Below, in pieces: positions 40,330 through 48,756 of a stretch of 64,000 bases of DNA. The stretch spans positions 124,001 through 188,000 of the forward strand of contig CAWAFX010000003.1 of NCBI GenBank assembly GCA_963781495.1, read 5' to 3'. The stretch comes from Mayfieldus sp963781495 (GTDB taxonomy: Bacteria; Actinomycetota; Thermoleophilia; Solirubrobacterales; 70-9). Every line of letters starts with the position of its first letter. The first letter of the stretch is position 1. The position numbers were made by a program, and so were the translations under genes. The notes under the pieces are model-generated. The model was not told the DNA's origin. It was given only the letters and a program-made list of their open reading frames with translations, and did not search any database.

Positions 40330-41661
40330 GTGGGGAAGCGCTACCACGTAACCACCTTCGGGTGCCAGATGAACGAGCACGATTCCGAGCGCATGCGCGG
40401 GATGCTCGACTCACTCGGCTACGAGGCGGTCGAATCGCGGGCCGAGGCGGACCTGATCCTCTTCAACACCTGCTCGATCCGCGAGTCGGCCGACAACCGC
40501 TTCATCGCCCACCTCGGCGAAGCCAAGCGGCTGAAGTCCGAGAATCCTCAGCGCGTCGTCGGGGTCGGCGGCTGCTGGGCGCAGTCGGTCAAGCAGGAGG
40601 TCTTCGACCGCTTTCCGTTCGTCGACGTCGCCTTCGGCCCCGGCCAGATCGGGCGCCTGGCCGAGTTCATCACCTCCGAATCGCTGACCGCACAGGGCTA
40701 CTTCGAGTTCGAGGATTTCTCCGGCCACCTGCCGGCCCGGCGCGAGCGCGAGTTCCAGGCCTGGCTGCAGATCTCGCAGGGCTGCAACTGCGCCTGCTCC
40801 TACTGCATCGTCCCCTCGACCCGCGGCCGCGAGCAGAGCCGCGACCCCAGCGAGCTGGTCGACGAGGTCGAGCTGCTGGCCGCCGATGGGGTCTGCGAGC
40901 TGACTCTGCTGGGCCAGAACGTCAACAGCTATGGGCGCGACCTGCCGCCCGAGAGCCGGATCAGCTTCGCCGAGCTGCTGACCCGGGTCGATGCGGTCGA
41001 GGGCATCGAGCGCATCCGCTACACGAGTCCGCACCCGAAGGACATGCGCGAGGACGTGATCCGCGCCCACGCCGAGCTGCCCGCCCTCTGCGAGCACATC
41101 CACCTGCCGCTGCAGTCGGGCTCGAGCCGAATCCTGAAGGCGATGCGGCGCACGTACAACCGCGAGCGCTACATGGCCCGCGTGGCGCAGATCCGCGAGC
41201 AGGTGCCCGACTGCGCGATCACGACCGACATCATCGTCGGCTTCCCGGGCGAGACCGAGTCCGACTTCGAGCAGACGCTCGAGGTGGTCGACGAGGTCGG
41301 CTACGACAGCGCCTTCACCTTCGTCTTCTCACCCCGGCGCGGAACCGATGCCGCCTCGCTGGGCGAGCAGGTGCCGCCTCCGGTCAAGCGCGAGCGGATG
41401 GCGAGGCTGGTTGAGCTTGTCCAAAGGCGGGCCCGGGAACGGTCGCAGCGCTTCGTCGGGCGCGAGGTCGAGGTTCTGGTCGAGGGGCCGAGCCGCACCG
41501 ACGAGAGCCGGCTGCGCGGCCGCAGCCGCCACAACAAGACGGTCAACTTCGACGGCACCGCCACCGCCGGCGAGCTGGCAACGGTCGAGGTCGCCGGCGC
41601 GACCTCGACCACGCTTTCGGGGACCGAAGTCCTGAGCGCCCGTCTCGCCCAGACCGCCTAG
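40330..41661 (+). CDS. miaB: tRNA-2-methylthio-N6-dimethylallyladenosine synthase
   Basis: Radical-SAM methylthiotransferase that adds the 2-methylthio group to i6A37. 443 residues. The N-terminal UPF0004 domain has Cys ligands in FGCQMNEHDSER, FNTCSIRESADN and GVGGCWAQ. The radical-SAM CxxxCxxC is CNCACSYC within QISQGCNCACSYCIVPSTRG. A C-terminal TRAM domain holds RSRHNKTVNFDG. It is directly followed by miaA, which makes its substrate, so the pair forms one operon. Confidence 0.96.
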   Translation: MGKRYHVTTFGCQMNEHDSERMRGMLDSLGYEAVESRAEADLILFNTCSIRESADNRFIAHLGEAKRLKSENPQRVVGVGGCWAQSVKQEVFDRFPFVDVAFGPGQIGRLAEFITSESLTAQGYFEFEDFSGHLPARREREFQAWLQISQGCNCACSYCIVPSTRGREQSRDPSELVDEVELLAADGVCELTLLGQNVNSYGRDLPPESRISFAELLTRVDAVEGIERIRYTSPHPKDMREDVIRAHAELPALCEHIHLPLQSGSSRILKAMRRTYNRERYMARVAQIREQVPDCAITTDIIVGFPGETESDFEQTLEVVDEVGYDSAFTFVFSPRRGTDAASLGEQVPPPVKRERMARLVELVQRRARERSQRFVGREVEVLVEGPSRTDESRLRGRSRHNKTVNFDGTATAGELATVEVAGATSTTLSGTEVLSARLAQTA

Positions 41662-42552
41662 GTGCAAACGGTCGCCGTCTTCGGGCCGACCGCGGTCGGC
41701 AAGACGGGCGTCGTTGTCGCGCTGGGCGAGCTGCTGCGCGATCGCGGAGAGGATCCGGTGGCGATCTCCTGCGATGCGATCCAGGTCTACAGCGGGCTCG
41801 AGCTCCTCAGCGGCGCCGCCGGCCCGGGTGAGCGGGATCGGCTCGAGCACCGCCTGCTGGGGATCGTCCCCGTCCAGGACGAGTTCAGCGCCGGTCTCTA
41901 TGCGCAGCTCGCGCATCGCGAGATCGACGCGCTGCTGGAGCAGGGGCGGCGGCCGCTGGTCGTCGGCGGGACCGGGCTCTACCTGCGGGCGGCGCTCAGC
42001 GACCTCGACCTGCGCCCGCCGGTGCCGGAGCGGATCCGCGAGGAGGTCGAGCGGGAAATGGCCGAGCAGGGCTCGTTGGCACTGCATGCCGAGCTCGATC
42101 CCGACGTTGCGGCGGCGATTCATCCCAACGACCGCAAGCGCATCGCCCGCAGCCTCGAGCTGCAGCGGGCGGGGCTGGAGCCGCCACCGGCCGGCGGCGG
42201 CAGGCTGTGGACGGCGGAGCTTCGCCACCCAGCGCTGCTTGTCGGCCTGACCGCCGACGGCGAGGAGATCTCGGCCCGGATCGACGCCCGCGTAGAGGCG
42301 ATGGCGGAGGCCGGCGTGCGCGAGGAGGTCGCCGCCGCGGACCGGGCCGGAGCCTCGCGCACCGCCCGCGCCGCGATCGGCTTCGAGCAGCTGCTGGACG
42401 GGGACGTAGTTGCGACCAAGCGCGCCCAGCGCTCCTATGCGCGGCGCCAGTTGACCTGGATGCGGCGCATGGAGGGCGTCGAGGAGATCGACCGCACCCG
42501 GCTCGGTGACACCGAGGTGGCGGAGCGGATCCTGGCGCGGATCGTCGATTAG
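41662..42552 (+). CDS. miaA: tRNA dimethylallyltransferase
   Basis: Prenylates adenosine 37 of tRNAs reading UNN codons, the step before MiaB. 296 residues from GTG 41662, which follows the miaB stop with no gap. P-loop VFGPTAVGKTGVVV, DAIQVYSGLELLSGAA, VVGGTGLYLRAALSD and the tRNA-binding region (HPNDRKRIARSLELQRAG). C-terminal RRQLTWMRR is typical. The QVYxGxxIGTAK-like block is shifted to QVYSGLELLSGAAGP, which still fits. Confidence 0.95.
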   Translation: MQTVAVFGPTAVGKTGVVVALGELLRDRGEDPVAISCDAIQVYSGLELLSGAAGPGERDRLEHRLLGIVPVQDEFSAGLYAQLAHREIDALLEQGRRPLVVGGTGLYLRAALSDLDLRPPVPERIREEVEREMAEQGSLALHAELDPDVAAAIHPNDRKRIARSLELQRAGLEPPPAGGGRLWTAELRHPALLVGLTADGEEISARIDARVEAMAEAGVREEVAAADRAGASRTARAAIGFEQLLDGDVVATKRAQRSYARRQLTWMRRMEGVEEIDRTRLGDTEVAERILARIVD

Positions 42553-42558
42553 CGCTGT

Positions 42559-42564
42559 GATACT
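42559..42564 (+). promoter_or_regulatory. -10-like GATACT of the NTF2-like gene
   Basis: Ends 7 nt before GTG 42572, supporting that start. First base deviates from TANNNT. Confidence 0.4.
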
Positions 42565-42571
42565 GCGGCCC

Positions 42572-42973
42572 GTGAGTGCGACCAACGTCGAGATCGTCGA
42601 GCGGCTGTTCGAGGCCTGGAACCGCGAGGACTGGGCCTCGATCGAGGCGCTCTATTTGCCCGACGCCGAGGCCCAGGCACCGAGCGGCTGGCCTGAAGCC
42701 TCTGACGCTGAGGGCTGGCCGGCGATCAAGGCGCAGTTCGATCGTCTCAAGGACGCCTGGTCGGAGGACCGGATCGATCCGGTAGCCATCGAGGCCATTG
42801 ACGACGAAGTCGTGCTTGCCCATATTCATTGGCAGACCCGCGGCAAGGAGAGCGGGATCGACATCGATTTCGAGACCTGGATCCTCGCCACGCTGCGTTC
42901 GGGAAAGATCGCCCGGGCCGAGTTCTATCTCGATCGCGACGAGGCGATGCGGGCGAGCGGCCACGCCCAATGA
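42572..42973 (+). CDS. NTF2/SnoaL-like protein
   Basis: 133 residues with the nuclear-transport-factor-2 cone fold: SATNVEIVERLFEAWNREDWASIEALYLPDAEAQAP and the later HIHWQTRGKESGIDIDFETWILATLRSGKIARAEFYLDRDEAM. Members bind small hydrophobic ligands or act as isomerases, but many are uncharacterised. GTG 42572 is chosen from the -10 spacing; GTG 42557 is possible. The stop overlaps the ATG of dapF (ATGA). No catalytic motif allows a function call. Confidence 0.82.
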   Translation: MSATNVEIVERLFEAWNREDWASIEALYLPDAEAQAPSGWPEASDAEGWPAIKAQFDRLKDAWSEDRIDPVAIEAIDDEVVLAHIHWQTRGKESGIDIDFETWILATLRSGKIARAEFYLDRDEAMRASGHAQ

Positions 42974-43812
42974 GCGTGCGATTCGAGAAGTGGCAGGCGC
43001 TGGGCAACGACTATTTGATCGTCGAGGCCGAGTCGCTGCCCTGGGAGCTGACCGCGGCGCGGGTGGCGCGTATCTGCGATCCGCACTTCGGCCTCGGCTC
43101 CGACGGCGTCCTGCTGCTCGCGCGCGGCGACGGCGACGCGGTCGCGAAGCTGCGGATCTTCAACCCCGACGGGTCTGAGGCCGAGCTGTCGGGCAACGGC
43201 GCCCGCCAGGCGGCGCTCTACGCGTATCGCCACGGCTGGAGCGAGGCGGAGACCTTCGTGATCCGGACCCCGTCGGGCCCGGTCAGGCCGACGATCACCT
43301 CGCCCCGCACGGCGACGCTGGAGCTCGGCCGCGCGCGCACGAGCTCGACCGACTTTCCCTCCGGACCGCCCGACGGGCGCGGCGTGCTCAGCGCCGGCGG
43401 GCGGGAATGGGTCTTTCAACACGTCTCGATCGGCAACCCGCAGTGCGCGATCGAGGTCCCCGATGGGCTCGAGGAGCTCGACCTGGCGGCGATCGGGCCC
43501 GCGATCGAAAGCCACGACGTGTTCCCGAACCGCACCAACGTCTCCTTCTTCCGCGTCGAGGGCGACCGCGTGCGGGCTCGGATCTTCGAGCGCGGGGTGG
43601 GGGAGACGCTGGCCTCGGGAACCGGCGCCAGCGGCGCCGCCGTCGCCGCCCACCTCGGCGGCGCTCCGGCCGAGCTCACCGTCGAGCTCGACGGCGGCGA
43701 GCTGGAGGTCGAGATCTCCGGCGAGCTCGAGGTCAGGCTCAGCGGCTGGGCCGAGCCGGTCTGCGACGGCGAGCTCTCGGCCGAGCTGCTGGAGGCCCTG
43801 GAGGTTTCGTGA
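42970..43812 (+). CDS. dapF: Diaminopimelate epimerase family protein with Ser in place of both catalytic Cys
   Basis: 280 residues with the two-fold DapF fold: VRFEKWQALGNDYLIVEA (the GNDYL opening), GLGSDGVLLL, NPDGSEAELSGNGARQAALYA, QHVSIGNPQCAIEV, RTNVSFFRVE and IFERGVGETLASGTGASGAAVAA. In known DapF the acid/base pair are Cys in CGNG and CGTG. Here both codons are TCG, Ser74 and Ser216. All surrounding glycines and the substrate contacts (Asn, Arg, Glu-Arg) are retained, so the fold and binding should be intact. It may be a slower epimerase, a different isomerase, or a binding protein. Overlaps both neighbours by 4 bases; in a cluster with dapL. Confidence 0.88.
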   Translation: MSVRFEKWQALGNDYLIVEAESLPWELTAARVARICDPHFGLGSDGVLLLARGDGDAVAKLRIFNPDGSEAELSGNGARQAALYAYRHGWSEAETFVIRTPSGPVRPTITSPRTATLELGRARTSSTDFPSGPPDGRGVLSAGGREWVFQHVSIGNPQCAIEVPDGLEELDLAAIGPAIESHDVFPNRTNVSFFRVEGDRVRARIFERGVGETLASGTGASGAAVAAHLGGAPAELTVELDGGELEVEISGELEVRLSGWAEPVCDGELSAELLEALEVS

Positions 43813-44342
43813 GCCAGGCCGGCGTGCCCGGGCTGCCGTCGGACCTCAGCCTGCGCGAGCTCGGCAGCGAGGACGCAGCCGCCAGCGCCGCACTGATCTC
43901 CGCCTGCGACCAGACCTACATCGAGTACGCGCCAGCCGGCTGGACTCCCCCCAGCGAGGAGTCCGAGCGCGAGCGCTGGCGCGAGATCCTCGCCGAGCCC
44001 GCCCGTATCCGCCGGGGCGCATTCGACGAGTCGGGAAAGCTGGTGGCGCTGTTCACGGCTCGTCAGGAGGTCGAGGACGACGTGCCCCTGGAGGGCGTAG
44101 GCCACGTGGGTGCCCTGTTCGTCCATCCCAGCCGCTGGCGCGAGGGGAACGCCGCCGCCATGCTGGCCGAGGGGGAGCGGCTGATGCGCGAGCAGGGGCT
44201 GCGGCAGGCGAAGCTGCGGACGCCGGAGTGGGCGCCGGCGCGGCACTTCTACGAGGCGCAGGGCTGGAGCATGACCGGGGAGCGCGAGTTCCAGGAGCGG
44301 TGGGACATGTGGACGGTCACCTACGAGAAGTCGCTTGCGTAG
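43809..44342 (+). CDS. GNAT-family N-acetyltransferase
   Basis: 177 residues. GNAT core: LSLRELGSEDAAASAALI at the start, GAFDESGKLVALFTARQ, then motif A region HVGALFVHPSRWREGNAAAMLAEGERLMREQG (acetyl-CoA pyrophosphate loop) and ARHFYEAQGWSMTGE. The substrate is unknown. GTG at 43809 overlaps the dapF stop (GTGA), and its own stop TAG is also the first half of the -10 of dapL. Its position between dapF and dapL might suggest a link to DAP metabolism, but there is no direct sign of this. Confidence 0.86.
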   Translation: MSQAGVPGLPSDLSLRELGSEDAAASAALISACDQTYIEYAPAGWTPPSEESERERWREILAEPARIRRGAFDESGKLVALFTARQEVEDDVPLEGVGHVGALFVHPSRWREGNAAAMLAEGERLMREQGLRQAKLRTPEWAPARHFYEAQGWSMTGEREFQERWDMWTVTYEKSLA

Positions 44343-44345
44343 GCT
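44340..44345 (+). promoter_or_regulatory. -10 hexamer TAGGCT of dapL, sharing TAG with the GNAT stop
   Basis: Ends 7 nt before GTG 44353. The TAG is the stop codon of the preceding gene. Confidence 0.5.
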
Positions 44346-44352
44346 TGGCGCC

Positions 44353-45549
44353 GTGAGCACTCCGGAAGCCCAGAAGCGCGCCCTCACCGACCCCTCACGG
44401 CGGCTGGAGGCGATGCCGGTCTACATGTTCGCCGAGCTCGAGCGGCGGATCGCCGAAAAGCGCGCCGCCGGCGTCGACGTGATCAGCCTCGGGATCGGCG
44501 ATCCCGACCAGCCGACCTATCCCCACATCGTCAATGCGATGCAGGAGGCGGTCGCCGACCCCGGCACCCACACCTATCCCAGCAACCGCGGCCGGGGAGA
44601 GTTCCGGCGGGCGTTCGCGAGCTTCTACGAGCGCCGCTTCGGGGTCGAGATCGACCCCGAGACCGAGGTGATTCCGGCGATCGGCGCCAAGGAGTGCATA
44701 TACAACCTCTGCTTCGCCTTCCTCGACCCCGGCGACGTCGCCCTCGCCTCGGACCCCGGCTACCCCGTCTACACCGGCGGCCCGATCCTCGCCGGCGCCA
44801 GGGCCGAGCTGCTGCCGCTGCTGCCGGAGCTCAGCTTCACCCCCGAGCTCAGCGCGGTGCCCGCCGACCTGGCGGCCAACTCGCGGCTGATGTTCCTCAA
44901 CTACCCCAACAACCCGACCGGGGCCGTCGTCCCCGAGGGCTTCTTCGACATCGCGGTCTCCTTCGCGCGCGAGAACGAGCTGCTCGTCGTCCACGACAAC
45001 GCCTATTCCGAGACCACCTTCGACGGCTACGTCGCGCCCAGCTTCCTCGCCACACCGGGGGCCAAGGAGGTCGGGGTCGAGGTTTTCTCCCTCTCGAAAG
45101 GGTTCAACATGACCGGCTGGCGCTGCGCCGCGATCCTCGGCAACGCCGACGCGATCAACGCCTATTGGCGCCTGAAGACCAACATCGACTCCGGCCTCTT
45201 CGAAGCGGTCCAGCTCGCCGCCGTCGCCGCGCTGGAGGGGCCGAGCGGACCGCTGGAACGGATGAACGAGACCTACGCCCGTCGCCGCGACCTCGTGATC
45301 GAGACCCTGCGCGACATCGGCGTCGACGTGATGCCGCCGAAGGGGACGATCTACGTCTGGGCGCCGGTCCCGCAGGGACAGACCTCGACATCGTTCTGCG
45401 AGCTGGTGCTGGAAGAGGCGGGGGTGGTCGTCTCCCCGGGCTCGATGTACGGGCCCAGCGGCGAGGGCTTCTTCCGGATCTCGCTGACGACGCCCGACGA
45501 GCGCCTCGGCGAGGCGCTGGAGCGGATGCGCGAGCACCTGGCCGTCTAG
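44353..45549 (+). CDS. dapL: PLP-dependent aminotransferase, probable LL-diaminopimelate aminotransferase
   Basis: Class I/II aminotransferase of 398 residues. RLEAMPVYMFAELERRIAEKRAAGVDVISLGIGDPDQPT at the start is the LL-DAP aminotransferase style. PLP-binding blocks: GYPVYTGGPILAGA, MFLNYPNNPTGAVV, VVHDNAYSETTFDGY, and the Schiff-base Lys in VFSLSKGFNMTGWRCAA. DapL converts tetrahydrodipicolinate to LL-DAP in one step, bypassing the acylated route, and its product is the substrate of DapF encoded just upstream. An Asp/Glu-like aminotransferase specificity cannot be excluded from sequence. GTG 44353 is preferred over TTG 44335. Shares CTAG stop with the convergent gene. Confidence 0.82.
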   Translation: MSTPEAQKRALTDPSRRLEAMPVYMFAELERRIAEKRAAGVDVISLGIGDPDQPTYPHIVNAMQEAVADPGTHTYPSNRGRGEFRRAFASFYERRFGVEIDPETEVIPAIGAKECIYNLCFAFLDPGDVALASDPGYPVYTGGPILAGARAELLPLLPELSFTPELSAVPADLAANSRLMFLNYPNNPTGAVVPEGFFDIAVSFARENELLVVHDNAYSETTFDGYVAPSFLATPGAKEVGVEVFSLSKGFNMTGWRCAAILGNADAINAYWRLKTNIDSGLFEAVQLAAVAALEGPSGPLERMNETYARRRDLVIETLRDIGVDVMPPKGTIYVWAPVPQGQTSTSFCELVLEEAGVVVSPGSMYGPSGEGFFRISLTTPDERLGEALERMREHLAV

Positions 45550-46376
45550 CTGGCCTCGGCCTTCTTCTCCCAGTAGCGGTTCAGCCCCAGCCAGTGCTGG
45601 TCGGGCGGCAGCGCCTGGATCAGCGCCTGCTCGGTCTCCTTGTCGCAGGTCGCCATCCGGGCGCGCAGCATGCGCTCGAACTGGTCCGCCGGCAGCTCGC
45701 GCGCCAGCCCCGCGGCGGCGCCGAGCTCGGCCCGCATCGTCTCGATGTGCGCGGTCGGCTCGTCGACCGCGTCGAAGTGGGTGATCCCGAGGCTCTGGGG
45801 CCGCCATTGCTCGACCGTGTCCAGCGAGGCCAGCCAGGCCTCGATGTCGATGTCGGGCGGCGGCGTCGGGGGCAGGGTCAGGTCGCAGGGCGGGATGCGG
45901 ACCCCGGCGACGTCGCCGACGAAGGCGCGGCCGCTGTCGGTATGCAGAAAGGAGACGTGGTGCGAGGCGTGGCCGGGCGTATAGGCGACCCGGAAGCCCA
46001 ACATCGCCTCGCCGCCCGAAAGCGTCTTCAGGTTCTGCTCGGGCACCGGCAGCACCTCGCCCCAGAGCTCCTGCATGCGGTCGCCGTAGAGGCGCTCGGC
46101 GCTGCGCAGCAGCTTCTCGGGGTCGGCAAGGTGGGGGGCGCCGAGCTCGTGCACGTAGACCTCGACCTCGGGCCAGCGCCGCACCAGGGTCCCGGCGCCG
46201 CCGGCGTGGTCGAGGTGGATGTGGGTCAGCAGCAGCGCCCGCGGTTCGGAATCGCCGAGCCCGTCAAGCAGGCCCTGCAGCGAGGACTCGGGACCGGGGT
46301 CGATGAGGACGTCGTCGACCTGCCAGCAGCCGATCACCCGCTCGCGGCCGAGGTGGCGTACGTCGATCAGGCGCAA
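45546..46376 (-). CDS. MBL-fold metallo-hydrolase
   Basis: 276 residues. Metallo-beta-lactamase fold with the HxHxDH motif LLLTHIHLDHAGGAG, downstream His in TPGHASHHVSF, Asp in GRAFVGDVAGV and final His in LGITHFDAV. These supply a di-metal site, so a hydrolase of glyoxalase II, lactonase or similar type; substrate unknown. TTG 46376 (LRLIDVRHLG) is chosen because the longer frame overlaps the epimerase gene; it starts one base after that gene's stop. Shares CTAG with dapL. Confidence 0.86.
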   Translation of the reverse strand: MRLIDVRHLGRERVIGCWQVDDVLIDPGPESSLQGLLDGLGDSEPRALLLTHIHLDHAGGAGTLVRRWPEVEVYVHELGAPHLADPEKLLRSAERLYGDRMQELWGEVLPVPEQNLKTLSGGEAMLGFRVAYTPGHASHHVSFLHTDSGRAFVGDVAGVRIPPCDLTLPPTPPPDIDIEAWLASLDTVEQWRPQSLGITHFDAVDEPTAHIETMRAELGAAAGLARELPADQFERMLRARMATCDKETEQALIQALPPDQHWLGLNRYWEKKAEAS

Positions 46377-46377
46377 G

Positions 46378-47373
46378 TCAGGCAGCGGCGCCGGCCGGGA
46401 GCTTACCCTCGGCCGCCAGCGTGTCGCGCAGTCCCTGCTCGAGCCCCCGCGGCGAGTAGCCAAGCTCGGCCATCGCCTTGTCGTGCTTGGCCCAGAAAGT
46501 GACCCCGTCGGCGGAGCTGATCAGCTCCGAGAGGTTCGGCGGCTGACCCATCACCTTGCCGACCACCGGCCCGACCGGCCGCAGTGCCTTCAGCAGCGGC
46601 GTCGGCATCGCCCGCTTCGGTGCCTTGCGGTCGGTGACCGTGGCCAGGGTCTCGATCAGCTCCCGCATCGTCGTGATCTGGCCGCCGAGCACGTACGACT
46701 CGCCCACCTTGCCCTTGTCCAACGCCAGCAGGATGCCTGCGGCGACGTCGGCGACGTGGACCATGTTGATCCCCAGGTCCGGAAAGGCGATCATCGGCAT
46801 CCGCCCGGCCAGGAACTGGTTCATCTGGGTTCCGATCGCCGAGTGGTCGCCGGGCCCGTAGACGCCGCCCGGCTGCACGATGACGCACGGGAGCCCCTCG
46901 TCGATCAGCTTCTGGGCGAGCCGGTGCGCCTGCACCTTGGTCTCCTCGTAGTAGGAGGTGTGCTCGTCGCCGGGGTGATCGTAGGTCTCGTCGACGACCT
47001 CGCCGTGGGTGTTTCCGAAGGCGCCGACGGTGGAGATGTAGACGACCTTGGGGATCTTCTCCTCCAGCGCCGCCCGCAGCACCCGCTCGGTGCCGATGAC
47101 GTTGGCCTCGTACATCGCCGCGTGCTCGTTCTTCGGGATCCCGACTTCGTAGACGGCGGCACCGTGGACCGCCGCATCGCAGCCGCTCATCCCGGCCCGG
47201 ATCGCGGCGTCGTCGCCGAGATCGCCGGCGACCAGCTCGCAGCCGAGGGCGACCAGGTCCCCGGCCTTCTCGGGGCTGCGCACCAGGCAGGCGACCTCGT
47301 CACCGCGGTCGCGCAGGTCCCTGACCACGTGGCCGCCGATGAATCCGGTTGCACCGGTAACGAAAACCTTCAC
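46378..47373 (-). CDS. NAD-dependent epimerase/dehydratase family protein (extended SDR)
   Basis: 331 residues. Rossmann motif VFVTGATGFIGGHVVRDL (GxxGxxG), VYISTVGAFGNT, catalytic YxxxK in SYYEETKVQAHRL, and GGVYGPGDHS. It is of the atypical/HpnA-like sugar epimerase or dihydroflavonol-reductase-like group; substrate unknown. GTG start with TAGGCT 7 nt upstream on the minus strand. The MBL-fold gene is transcribed with it. Divergent from hflX, whose promoter is only about 40 bases away. Confidence 0.88.
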   Translation of the reverse strand: MKVFVTGATGFIGGHVVRDLRDRGDEVACLVRSPEKAGDLVALGCELVAGDLGDDAAIRAGMSGCDAAVHGAAVYEVGIPKNEHAAMYEANVIGTERVLRAALEEKIPKVVYISTVGAFGNTHGEVVDETYDHPGDEHTSYYEETKVQAHRLAQKLIDEGLPCVIVQPGGVYGPGDHSAIGTQMNQFLAGRMPMIAFPDLGINMVHVADVAAGILLALDKGKVGESYVLGGQITTMRELIETLATVTDRKAPKRAMPTPLLKALRPVGPVVGKVMGQPPNLSELISSADGVTFWAKHDKAMAELGYSPRGLEQGLRDTLAAEGKLPAGAAA

Positions 47374-47380
47374 CTGCGCC

Positions 47381-47386
47381 AGCCTA
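47381..47386 (-). promoter_or_regulatory. -10 hexamer TAGGCT of the SDR gene
   Basis: Minus strand, 7 nt before GTG 47373. Confidence 0.5.
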
Positions 47387-47391
47387 TCCCG

Positions 47392-47419
47392 TTGGTGCCG
47401 GGGGGTGCCGCCCTAAAAT
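47392..47419 (+). promoter_or_regulatory. hflX promoter (TTGGTG, 16 nt, TAAAAT)
   Basis: -35 TTGGTG at 47392-47397 and -10 TAAAAT at 47414-47419 with a 16-nt spacer. GTG follows 7 nt after the -10, so the mRNA is predicted to start at the start codon. Best-formed promoter of the leaderless set. Confidence 0.6.
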
Positions 47420-47426
47420 CCTTCGA

Positions 47427-48746
47427 GTGGACAGATCACGAAACGGACGCGCGGCGCGAAGCGACGCCAAGGCGGCGGCCGGCGTCAGCAACCCCAGAGC
47501 CGCCCAGCGCGCGCTTGCGATCGGCGTCCTCGAGCGGACAGCGGACGAGGAGCCCCTGGGCGAGCTGAAGGAGCTTCTGCGCACCGCCGGCGTGGCGACG
47601 GCGGGCGAGATGGTCCAGCAGCGCCCGACGCCCGATCCCGACCGCTACTTCGGCGCCGGCAAGCTTGCCGAGCTGAAGCGCGAGGTCGCGGCCAGCGACG
47701 CCAACCTGGTCGCCTGCGACGACGAGCTGGCCCCGCGCCAGGAGCGAAACCTCGAGGCGGCGCTGGGGGTGCCGGTGATCGACCGCACCGCGGTGATCCT
47801 CGACATCTTCGCCGACCATGCCCACAGCGCCGAGGGCAAGCTGCAGGTCGAGCTCGCGCAGCTGGAGTACAACCTCGCCCGCATGCGGGGTCTGTGGACC
47901 CACCTCGAACGGCTCGGGGGCGGAATCGGCACCCGCGGCCCGGGCGAGTCGCAGATCGAGACCGACCGCCGCCTGGCCCGCGACCGGATCGCCGCCCTGC
48001 GCCGCCGGCTGAGCCGCCTGCACCGTAACCGCGACGTGATGCGCGCCCGCCGCGAGCAGTCCGCGACCCCGACCGTCGCCCTCGCCGGCTACACCAACGC
48101 CGGCAAGTCGACGCTTCTGAACGCGATCACCGGCGCCGAAGTCGGGGTGGGGGAGCGGCTCTTCGAGACTCTCGACCCGACCACGCGCCGTTTCGAGCAC
48201 CGCGGCCGCCGCTACCTGCTCACCGACACGGTCGGCTTCATCGAGAAGCTGCCCCATCAGCTCGTCGAGGCCTTCAAGGCGACGCTCGAGGAGACGGTGC
48301 TCGCGGACCTGATCCTGCACGTGGTCGACGCCGCGGCTGACGCCGAGCGCCGTGAGGCGACGATGGCCGCCGTCGACGCGGTCCTGGAGGAGATCGGCGC
48401 CGGCGAGGCGCCGCGGCTGCTGGTCTTCAACAAGGCCGACCTGCTGAGCGACGACGAGCGCCGCGAGGTGCTGCTCGACCACCCGGAGGCGATTCTGGTC
48501 TCGGCCCTGAGCGGTGAGGGAATCGAGGCGCTGCGCGAGCGGATCGAGCGCGCCTTCGAGGAGACCCTGCGCGAGGTGGAGCTGCTGGTGCCCTACAGCG
48601 AGGGCGGCCGCCTGCACGAGCTGCACGAGCTGGCCGGCGAGCTGGAGCGGACCGACCGCGGCGACGGCGTCCTGGTCCGAGCCCGCGTCCCGGCCGCCGA
48701 GCTGCACCGCTTCGAGGACCTGAGCGTCAACGGCGCCGGCGGATAG
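47427..48746 (+). CDS. hflX: GTPase HflX
   Basis: Ribosome-associated GTPase that rescues or splits stalled ribosomes. 439 residues. The N-terminal HflX domain (TPDPDRYFGAGKLAELK, AHSAEGKLQVELAQLEYNLARM, GGIGTRGPGESQIETDRRL) precedes the G domain with G1 GYTNAGKS, G3 DTVGFI and G4 NKAD. GTG 47427 is supported by the promoter spacing. The stop TAG is also the first half of the -10 of dut. Confidence 0.96.
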   Translation: MDRSRNGRAARSDAKAAAGVSNPRAAQRALAIGVLERTADEEPLGELKELLRTAGVATAGEMVQQRPTPDPDRYFGAGKLAELKREVAASDANLVACDDELAPRQERNLEAALGVPVIDRTAVILDIFADHAHSAEGKLQVELAQLEYNLARMRGLWTHLERLGGGIGTRGPGESQIETDRRLARDRIAALRRRLSRLHRNRDVMRARREQSATPTVALAGYTNAGKSTLLNAITGAEVGVGERLFETLDPTTRRFEHRGRRYLLTDTVGFIEKLPHQLVEAFKATLEETVLADLILHVVDAAADAERREATMAAVDAVLEEIGAGEAPRLLVFNKADLLSDDERREVLLDHPEAILVSALSGEGIEALRERIERAFEETLREVELLVPYSEGGRLHELHELAGELERTDRGDGVLVRARVPAAELHRFEDLSVNGAGG

Positions 48747-48749
48747 GGT
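48744..48749 (+). promoter_or_regulatory. -10 hexamer TAGGGT of dut, sharing TAG with the hflX stop
   Basis: Ends 7 nt before ATG 48757. Confidence 0.5.
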
Positions 48750-48756
48750 CCGTGCG

